DNA of 5,038 nucleotides, taken from the NCBI GenBank assembly GCA_013811645.1, contig JACCUU010000252.1:1-5038 (forward strand). The letters run 5' to 3'. Shown piece after piece: positions 1 through 5,038 of the stretch (position 1 is the stretch's first letter; every line of letters begins with the position of its first letter). The notes beneath the pieces are model-generated. The model worked only from the letters and a program-made list of their open reading frames with translations. It did not search any database and was not told the DNA's origin. The position numbers and the translations under genes are program-made. This stretch comes from Actinomycetota bacterium (GTDB taxonomy: Bacteria > Actinomycetota > Thermoleophilia > Gaiellales > Gaiellaceae).

Positions 1-729
1 GCGCTGCCGCGAGAGCTCGACTCCGAGCGCGTGACCCCCGAGAATCTGGACGCCGCGCTTGCTCTGGTCCGAACGTGCCTGGACGCGGCGCTGGAGTCTG
101 GGGTTCGGCTCGATCTCACCGAGCTCCAGGCAGCGGAGCTCCGCCAGACGCTCATCGCGGATCTCGAGGGGTTCTTGCGCGACGAAGCCGTCTCCGAGAT
201 GACGTTCGTGCCACGCCGGCTTGAAGTCGCCTTCGGTTCCGAGCGCGCGGCGCCTGAGCTTCAGCGCGGGCTCGATCTCGGCGACGGGCTTCGCCTGTCG
301 GGAAAGATCGACCGGATCGACATCGACCCGTTCTCGGCGCGTGGGATCGTCCAGGACTACAAGTCGGGCAAGGGCGCGCATTCGGCGCGGGACATCGACC
401 GCGATCTTCGTCTGCAGATCCCCCTGTACGTGCTCGCGCTTCGCGACCTGGTCGGTGTCGAGCCACTGGGCGGCCTGTACCGCGCGCTCTCGGGCAAGCG
501 ATCGACCAGGGGAATGCTTCGCGCATCCGCCCGAGACGACCTGCCTGGCTTCGCGAAGGACGACTACCTGGACGAGGACGCGTTCTGGGCCCAGGTGGAG
601 ACAGCCCGAGAACGCGCCGGGGCGAATGCGAAGCGCATCCGCTCGGGCGACGTGCAGCACGATCCGAAGGGCGACGGCTGTCCCGCATGGTGCGACTTGT
701 GGCCGATCTGCCGGGTGCCTCGCGCATGA
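1..729 (+). CDS. PD-(D/E)XK (RecB-type) nuclease, AddB/AdnA-like subunit, C-terminal part (5' truncated)
   Basis: The frame is open from the first base to TGA at 727-729, giving 242 residues. A GTG at 31 exists, but the frame continues upstream of it, so the true start lies outside the window. The visible part is a RecB-family nuclease domain: GKIDRID at residues 101-107 (D104), DYKSGK at 119-124 (D119, K121) and LQIPLY at 138-143 (Q139, Y143), the usual metal-binding and catalytic set. Near the end, C227, C231 and C237 form a CX3CX5C cluster. In AddB-type nucleases such a trio joins one upstream cysteine to hold a 4Fe-4S cluster that staples the domain; here the fourth would lie off-window or be C26. 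Known relatives degrade DNA at double-strand breaks together with a helicase-nuclease partner. The next gene overlaps by 4 nt and encodes just such a partner, so I infer an AddAB/AdnAB-like pair. Whether the missing N-terminus carries a helicase domain cannot be seen. A stand-alone or Cas4-like nuclease is less likely given the context. Confidence 0.88.
   Translation, partial: ALPRELDSERVTPENLDAALALVRTCLDAALESGVRLDLTELQAAELRQTLIADLEGFLRDEAVSEMTFVPRRLEVAFGSERAAPELQRGLDLGDGLRLSGKIDRIDIDPFSARGIVQDYKSGKGAHSARDIDRDLRLQIPLYVLALRDLVGVEPLGGLYRALSGKRSTRGMLRASARDDLPGFAKDDYLDEDAFWAQVETARERAGANAKRIRSGDVQHDPKGDGCPAWCDLWPICRVPRA
726..729 (+). other. ATGA stop/start overlap (translational coupling)
   Basis: ATG at 726-728 overlaps the TGA stop at 727-729 of the preceding nuclease gene. 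A weak GGGTG at 713-717, 8 nt ahead of the ATG, is the only Shine-Dalgarno-like sequence, so re-initiation by terminating ribosomes is likely. This arrangement suits subunits made in equal amounts and supports 726 over the in-frame ATG at 687. Confidence 0.75.
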
Positions 730-3700
730 CGAGCCTTGCCGAGCGCGCCACGACCCTCAACGACGAGCAGCTCGCGGCCGTCGAGGCGGCGGGAACGGTG
801 TTCGTGTCGGCCGGCGCGGGGACCGGCAAGACGTCGGTGCTCGTCGAGCGCTACGTCCGCGCGGTCTGCGAACGCGGCCTGGACGTGGACTCGATCCTCG
901 TCATCACGTACACGCGGAAAGCGGCCGGGGAGCTGCGCTCGCGCATTCGTAGCGCCTTCGTCGAGCGCGACCGCCTCGATCTCGCGCGGGAGCTCGACGG
1001 CGCGTGGATCTCCACTATTCACGGCTTCTGCAACCGACTCCTCAGGGCGCATCCCTTCGCGGTCGGACTCGACCCACGGTTCAGAGAGCTCGAGGATGCT
1101 GGTGCCGCGGTTCTGCGCGGAGAGGCGTTCCAGCGCGCGCTCGAGGAGTTCTGTGCGGGTGGCGACGAGGAGCGGCTACGACTCCTTGCCACCTATCGCG
1201 CCGACGGTTTGCGGCGCATGCTCACCGGGGTCTACGAGACCCTGCGTTCGGCCGGGCGCGACCTCGTGCTCGAGCTCGGCGAGCGCCCGGTGCTCGGGGA
1301 TGCGATCGCGGCCTTTCGCGAGGAGGCCGACGCCCTCGCTGCGGACGGGTCCGCGACCGCGAGCCAACGGGGTTCGGCGACGGAGGCGTTGCGGACCGTG
1401 ACCGGCTCCGCGCCGGCGGTTCGCGTCGTCGATCTCTCGGCGCTCCACGCCCGCGGGCCGCGCGCGGCGTCGTACGAGCTCATGCGGAAGGCCGTGGAGC
1501 GCTCGGCCCTCGAAGAGCTGGCCGCGCTCGACCGCGACTTGCTCCAGGACCTGCTCGAGCGCTTTGCCGCCGAGTACGCCGCTGCGAAGCGCCGTGAATC
1601 GGTGGTCGACTTCGAGGATCTCCAGCTCGCGGCAAGAGATCTCCTCCGCGACTCAGAGGAGGTGCGTGACTCGGTTCGGCTCCGCTTTCGCCTGCTGATG
1701 GTCGACGAGTTCCAGGACACCAACGGGCTGCAGTGCGAGATCGTCGACCTGGTGGCACATCCGGAGCTGACCGAGGTCTTCACGGTCGGCGACGAGTTTC
1801 AGTCCATCTACGGCTTTCGGCACGCCGATGTCGAGGTGTTCCGCGAACGCCGCGCTCGCGCCTCGAACCTGCTCACGCTCCGCTCCAACTACCGCTCGCG
1901 CCCGCAGGTGCTCGCGGCCGTGAACTTCCTCTTCGCAGGTGCCTTCGGCGACGAGTACCAGCCTCTGGCGGCGTCGGCGGAGTTCGCCGACCCGGTCTTC
2001 GGGCACCCAGTCGAGCTCATGGTCACGGACAAGGGGAGCTACCGCGACTCGGGAGAGCACTGGCGCCACGGGGAGGCTCGCGCGATCGCCGCGCGTGTGC
2101 GCGAGCTCGTCGACTCGGGCGCGGCGCTTCCGGGCGAGATCGTGGTGCTCTTCGCTGCCGGGACGGACGCCGAGCGGTACGAGGAGGCGCTTAGGTTGGA
2201 GGGGCTCCCGACCTACCGAGCGACTGGGCGCGGCTACTTCGGGCAGCAGCAGGTGGTCGACCTCCTCGGGTATCTGAGGCTTCTGCACAACCGCTACGAC
2301 GACGTCGCGCTCGCCACCGTCCTCGCTTCGCCGCTGGTGGGGATCTCGAACGATTCCCTCGTCCTGATCCGCCGGAACGCAACCCGCCGGCCACTTTTCA
2401 CTGCGCTCGAGCGAGGGCTGCCCGAGAATCTCGCCGTCGAGGACCAGAGGCTGCTGCGCGCGTTCCTCCAGCGCTACGACCGCCTCGTCTCGGCGTCGGC
2501 TCGAGTTGGCCTCGAACGACTGTGCGAGCAGATCCTCGCCGAGCACGACTACGACCTGGCGGTGCTAGCTCGCTGGGACGGCTCGCGCCGGTTCGCCAAC
2601 CTGCGGAAGCTGGGCCGGCTCGCCCGCCAGTACGAGGCGATCCGTGGCACCGACCTTCCAGGATTCATCCGGTTCGTTCGCGAGCAGGACGCGCTCGGCG
2701 CGAGGGAGCTCGAAGCGGTCGCGGAGGAGGAAGGAGCAGATGCCGTGCGCCTGTTGACGATCCACGGCGCGAAAGGCCTCGAGTTCAAGGTCGTCATCGT
2801 GGCCGACGCCGGACGGGATGTCGGCGGTCCTCGCGGCGGAAGCGAGATCGTGGCCCTGTCGGACGGTCGCTTCGGGTTCCGCATGGTGCACCCGACGCAC
2901 GGCGAGCGGCGACCCGTCTTCGACTTCGAGCAGGTGCGCGAGACCGAGCGGGAGCAGGAGCGCGCGGAGCGCCTTCGCCTCTACTACGTCGCGATGACCC
3001 GTGCGATCGACAGGCTAATCGTCTCCGGGGCGATCGACCACGAGCGAGCCGCGGATCGCGAGACCCCTATCGGGTGGGTGCTCGACCGGCTGGACGCTCA
3101 TGAGGACGTGGCGGCAGCAGGCGAGGATCCGACCGAGCTCGAGCGGGGAGAGGCTCGTTTCCTGCTTCGCGTCCACCGCTCGTCGGGAGCCGTCGAGCCG
3201 CAGCGTGCGTTCGGGCCTGTGGCGCCGGACGCCGCGGAAGGACAGCTCGCACTCTTCGCCGAGTTGCCGCTCGGCCCCCCTCTGGTCGGGCTCGAGCTGC
3301 CCTCGCTTGCGCCCCCGCCCACGCCGCCGCTTCACGACGTGCGCCGTCTGTCGTACAGCGCTCTGGCGCTCTTCGAGCGGTGCTCCTACCGATACTTCGC
3401 CGAGCGCGTTCTCGGCCTTCCTCCCGTCGCCGCGGGTCGGATTGTCGATGCGGATGTGAGCGGGCTCGCCGGAACCGAGATCGGCGACGCCGTCCACCGA
3501 CTGCTGGAGGAGATTCCGCTCCATGCTCCGGCTCCGCCGGCCCGCGCAGAGCTCGAGACAGCTGTGCGAGCGTGGTATCCGGCCGCGAGCGAGGCCGAGC
3601 TCGAGCGCATCGCCGGTCTCGTCGAGGCCTACTGCCGTTCGCCCCTCGCGCTTCGTATCGCCACGCTGGCGGGCGCACGTCCCGAGCGACCTTTCGCTTT

Positions 3701-4115
3701 CGAGCACGACGGGGTGCTCCTGCACGGGAGGCTGGACGTCCTCTGGCGCGAGGATGGCAAGGCGCTCGTCGTCGACTACAAGTCGAACCTCCTCGACGGT
3801 GCCGATCCGCACGAGATCGTGGAGGCCGACTACCGGTTGCAGCGGCTGGTCTATGCGCTCGCTTGTCTTCGGGACGGTGCGCAGGAGGTCGAGGTCGCCT
3901 ATCAGTTCCTCGAGCAACCGGACGATGTCGTCTCTGCCACGTTCTCCGCCGATGATCTCGGTGAGCTCGAGTCCGGGCTGTCGGACGCGATCTCTCGCAT
4001 CCGCGCGGGTGTGTTCGTTCCCACGCCGAGCGAGTTTGCATGCGCCGACTGCCCGGCGCTCGATCTCGTCTGCGCCGGGCCTCGTCTCCGCACGTGGGAG
4101 AGGTCCCAGCGGTAG
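726..4115 (+). CDS. UvrD/AddA-type ATP-dependent helicase fused to RecB-type nuclease (AddA/AdnB-like motor-nuclease subunit)
   Basis: This is a complete protein of 1129 residues, similar in length to AddA and AdnB. It should unwind and degrade DNA from double-strand ends in an ATP-driven complex with the upstream gene product, feeding RecA-dependent repair. SF1A helicase motifs run in order: Q motif LNDEQ (11-15), Walker A AGAGTGKT (29-36, K35), Ia ITYTRKAA (60-67), STIHGFC (96-102), Walker B LLMVDEFQDT (323-332, D327/E328), III GDEFQSIYGFR (355-365), IV LRSNYRS (385-391), V TIHGAKGLEF (678-687) and VI LYYVAMTRA (752-760, R759). A Pro/Ala-rich linker (about 795-870) leads to a C-terminal nuclease (about 875-1120) with H924, D1004, D1017, K1019, Q1039 and Y1043 all present. 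C886, C1106, C1109 and C1116 could bind 4Fe-4S. The STIHGFC...GLDPRFRELE stretch is AddA-like. The ATG at 726 is chosen because it overlaps the previous stop and puts the Q motif near the N-terminus; an ATG at 687 would add 13 residues. Assigning AddA rather than AdnB is uncertain. Confidence 0.93.
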   Translation: MTSLAERATTLNDEQLAAVEAAGTVFVSAGAGTGKTSVLVERYVRAVCERGLDVDSILVITYTRKAAGELRSRIRSAFVERDRLDLARELDGAWISTIHGFCNRLLRAHPFAVGLDPRFRELEDAGAAVLRGEAFQRALEEFCAGGDEERLRLLATYRADGLRRMLTGVYETLRSAGRDLVLELGERPVLGDAIAAFREEADALAADGSATASQRGSATEALRTVTGSAPAVRVVDLSALHARGPRAASYELMRKAVERSALEELAALDRDLLQDLLERFAAEYAAAKRRESVVDFEDLQLAARDLLRDSEEVRDSVRLRFRLLMVDEFQDTNGLQCEIVDLVAHPELTEVFTVGDEFQSIYGFRHADVEVFRERRARASNLLTLRSNYRSRPQVLAAVNFLFAGAFGDEYQPLAASAEFADPVFGHPVELMVTDKGSYRDSGEHWRHGEARAIAARVRELVDSGAALPGEIVVLFAAGTDAERYEEALRLEGLPTYRATGRGYFGQQQVVDLLGYLRLLHNRYDDVALATVLASPLVGISNDSLVLIRRNATRRPLFTALERGLPENLAVEDQRLLRAFLQRYDRLVSASARVGLERLCEQILAEHDYDLAVLARWDGSRRFANLRKLGRLARQYEAIRGTDLPGFIRFVREQDALGARELEAVAEEEGADAVRLLTIHGAKGLEFKVVIVADAGRDVGGPRGGSEIVALSDGRFGFRMVHPTHGERRPVFDFEQVRETEREQERAERLRLYYVAMTRAIDRLIVSGAIDHERAADRETPIGWVLDRLDAHEDVAAAGEDPTELERGEARFLLRVHRSSGAVEPQRAFGPVAPDAAEGQLALFAELPLGPPLVGLELPSLAPPPTPPLHDVRRLSYSALALFERCSYRYFAERVLGLPPVAAGRIVDADVSGLAGTEIGDAVHRLLEEIPLHAPAPPARAELETAVRAWYPAASEAELERIAGLVEAYCRSPLALRIATLAGARPERPFAFEHDGVLLHGRLDVLWREDGKALVVDYKSNLLDGADPHEIVEADYRLQRLVYALACLRDGAQEVEVAYQFLEQPDDVVSATFSADDLGELESGLSDAISRIRAGVFVPTPSEFACADCPALDLVCAGPRLRTWERSQR
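3243..3257 (+). other. Candidate beta-clamp (DnaN) binding pentapeptide QLALF in the interdomain linker
   Basis: Residues 840-844 of the helicase-nuclease read QLALF, close to the known bacterial clamp-binding consensus QL(S/D)LF. The motif sits in a low-complexity, proline-rich linker after helicase motif VI and before the RecB-type nuclease domain, an exposed position where such short motifs are usually found. The match is seen in the sequence; the clamp-binding function is inference. Confidence 0.45.
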
Positions 4116-4119
4116 AGCC

Positions 4120-4833
4120 ATGCGCGTCGCTGCCTTGTACGACGTCCACGGGAACCTTCCGGCGTTGGAGGCCGTGCTGGCCGAGGTCGAGCGCGAGAAA
4201 GTCGAATTGACAGTCGTGGGTGGTGACGTTCTCTGGGGTCCCTTCCAGTCGGACTGCCTCGAGCTTCTGCGAGCTCACGGTGCGCTGTTCGTTTCGGGGA
4301 ACTGCGAGCGCGAGGTTCTCGCAGGCGCTGACGAAAGCTCCGCGTGGTGCCTCGGCCAACTGAGCTCGAGCGAGCGCGAGTTTGTGTCCACGTGGCCGGC
4401 CGAGGTCGAGCTCGAAGTCGAAGGCTTGGGGCGATCTCTCTTCTGTCACGCGACACCGCGCTCTGACGAGGAGATCCTGACTCGCCTAACGTCTGACGCG
4501 GACATCGCAGCCGCGCTCGAGGGAGCCGACGCGGACATCGTCGTCTGCGGCCACACGCACGTCCAGCAGGAACGGAGAGTGCCCGGGGTCCCGGCGCTCG
4601 TCAACGCAGGCAGCGTCGGATTGCCGTACCAGGGCCGGCCGGGTGCCTTCTGGGCGGTTCTCGACGGAGGAGTCGAGTTCAGGCGGACGGAGTACGACTT
4701 CGCGCAGGCACTGGACGTCCTGAGTGCCTCCGCGTTTCCGGGAGCGGGCACGATCTTCAGGGACTCGATCGCTGGCGCAGTCACCGCGGAGTCCGCGACT
4801 GCGTACTTCGAGACGAAGCGGCGTGGCGCGTAG
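4120..4833 (+). CDS. Calcineurin-like metallophosphoesterase, small YfcE/MJ0936-type
   Basis: This is a complete protein of 237 residues. It is a cytosolic two-metal phosphoesterase: no signal peptide or membrane segment is seen. The family's metal ligands are all present: D8 and H10 in DVHGN (8-12), D36 in GGDVLWGP (34-41), N61 in SGNCER (59-64), H110 in FCHATPRSDE (108-117), and H145/H147 in CGHTHVQ (143-149). A further family signature, VNAGSVGLPYQG, spans 161-172. The last 50 or so residues form the variable C-terminal tail. Relatives hydrolyse phosphomonoesters or phosphodiesters, including cyclic nucleotides and artificial substrates, but the physiological substrate is generally unknown, and I cannot assign one here. 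The ATG at 4120 is chosen because DxHGN then falls at residue 8, as is usual; the frame is open upstream only as a shadow of the helicase gene. It starts 4 nt after the helicase stop and overlaps nth, so it is probably co-transcribed with repair genes. Confidence 0.92.
   Translation: MRVAALYDVHGNLPALEAVLAEVEREKVELTVVGGDVLWGPFQSDCLELLRAHGALFVSGNCEREVLAGADESSAWCLGQLSSSEREFVSTWPAEVELEVEGLGRSLFCHATPRSDEEILTRLTSDADIAAALEGADADIVVCGHTHVQQERRVPGVPALVNAGSVGLPYQGRPGAFWAVLDGGVEFRRTEYDFAQALDVLSASAFPGAGTIFRDSIAGAVTAESATAYFETKRRGA
4823..4833 (+). other. 11-nt overlap of phosphoesterase 3' end and nth 5' end
   Basis: The GTG start inferred for nth at 4823 lies inside the last codons of the phosphoesterase gene, whose TAG stop is at 4831-4833. 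The two are read in different frames. Only a weak GAAG (4815-4818) precedes the GTG, so translation of nth probably depends on ribosomes arriving from the upstream gene. Confidence 0.65.
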
Positions 4834-5038
4834 CTACGTACGGGAGGCTCGCCGCAAAGGTCTCGGACGGCGGCGCGAGCGGATCGGGCGGATCGTCGAA
4901 CGCCTCGCCGTGGAGCACGAAGACGCGACGATCGCGCTTCGTTTCCGCTCCCCGCTCGAGCTGCTCGTCTCGGTGATGCTGTCGGCGCAGACGACCGACA
5001 TCAACGTCAACCGCGTAACGGGACCGCTCTTTCAGAAG
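4823..5038 (+). CDS. nth: Endonuclease III (DNA glycosylase/AP lyase), N-terminal part (3' truncated)
   Basis: The frame is open from GTG at 4823 to the window end, giving 72 codons without a stop. Residues 21-72 match the start of endonuclease III: a helix RIGRIVERLAVEHEDATIAL followed by the hallmark stretch SPLELLVSVMLSAQTTD (43-59) and then NVNRVTGPLF (61-70). E. coli Nth has the equivalent PFELLIAVLLSAQATD near its N-terminus. The enzyme removes oxidised pyrimidines and cuts the resulting abasic site by beta-elimination, at the start of base excision repair. The catalytic Lys of the helix-hairpin-helix, the Asp and the C-terminal 4Fe-4S cysteines lie beyond the window, so activity cannot be judged. 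The first 20 residues are an Arg-rich extension (for example RRKGLGRRRER); basic N-terminal extensions also occur in actinobacterial Nth proteins. GTG 4823 is chosen because the only later in-frame candidates (GTG at 4910, ATG at 4976) would cut into the conserved domain. MutY is less likely from the motif wording. Confidence 0.9.
   Translation, partial: MARSYVREARRKGLGRRRERIGRIVERLAVEHEDATIALRFRSPLELLVSVMLSAQTTDINVNRVTGPLFQK

Noticed and set aside
31..33. GTG at 31 as the start of the first nuclease gene
   Set aside because: The frame is open through base 1 with ordinary protein-like codons, and AddB/AdnA-like proteins are much longer than 232 residues, so the gene is cut by the window edge.
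687..725. ATG at 687 as the start of the helicase-nuclease
   Set aside because: It would give a 43-nt overlap and 13 extra residues that are simply the shadow of the upstream cysteine-motif codons. ATG at 726 gives the typical ATGA junction.
1..729. Cas4-like nuclease of a CRISPR system (shares DYK motif and C-terminal cysteines)
   Set aside because: There are no cas genes or repeats nearby, and the neighbour is an AddA/AdnB-like helicase-nuclease in an overlapping operon.
13..4410. Repeated GAGCTC / GAGCTCGAG strings across the window
   Set aside because: They fall where Glu-Leu-Glu is coded with preferred codons GAG and CTC, so codon bias explains them better than a regulatory repeat or recombination hotspot.
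3015..4449. Long open frames on the minus strand opposite the helicase-nuclease and phosphoesterase genes (up to 460 codons)
   Set aside because: GC-rich coding DNA commonly leaves antisense frames open. The translations are Arg/Pro/Ser-rich with no recognisable domain, and the + strand genes have complete motif sets.
1..5038. Anti-phage defence system or mobile element
   Set aside because: No transposase, integrase, terminal repeats, toxin or abortive-infection domain is visible. The gene content and uniform base composition fit core DNA repair.

Overview
The window is a GC-rich stretch with gene after gene on the + strand and almost no intergenic DNA. It holds four genes, the first cut off at its 5' end and the last at its 3' end. 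Strong G/C preference at third codon positions and the resemblance of the first two genes to the two-subunit motor-nucleases AddAB/AdnAB suggest a high-GC bacterium, most likely of the Actinomycetota. A deep branch such as Thermoleophilia is possible, but that is only an impression.

Layout: 1-729 is the C-terminal part of a PD-(D/E)XK (RecB-type) nuclease with a cysteine cluster, read as the AddB/AdnA-like subunit. 726-4115 is a complete 1129-residue UvrD/AddA-type helicase fused to a second RecB-type nuclease with its own cysteine cluster (AddA/AdnB-like subunit). 4120-4833 is a complete 237-residue calcineurin-like metallophosphoesterase of the small YfcE/MJ0936 type. 4823-5038 is the start of endonuclease III (nth), which runs off the window.

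The junctions are very tight: a 4-nt ATGA overlap, a 4-nt gap, then an 11-nt overlap. This looks like one transcript with translational coupling, and there is no room inside the window for internal intergenic promoters or terminators. The likely theme is DNA repair. The first two products would resect double-strand breaks for recombination, and Nth would start base excision repair of oxidised pyrimidines. The phosphoesterase has no assigned substrate, but its position between them makes a role in nucleic-acid end processing or nucleotide metabolism worth considering.

I do not see an undescribed system, mobile element, CRISPR array or RNA gene. The most interesting sequence-level signals are a QLALF pentapeptide resembling a beta-clamp binding motif in the linker between the helicase and nuclease of the second gene, and candidate Fe-S cysteine clusters in both nuclease domains.
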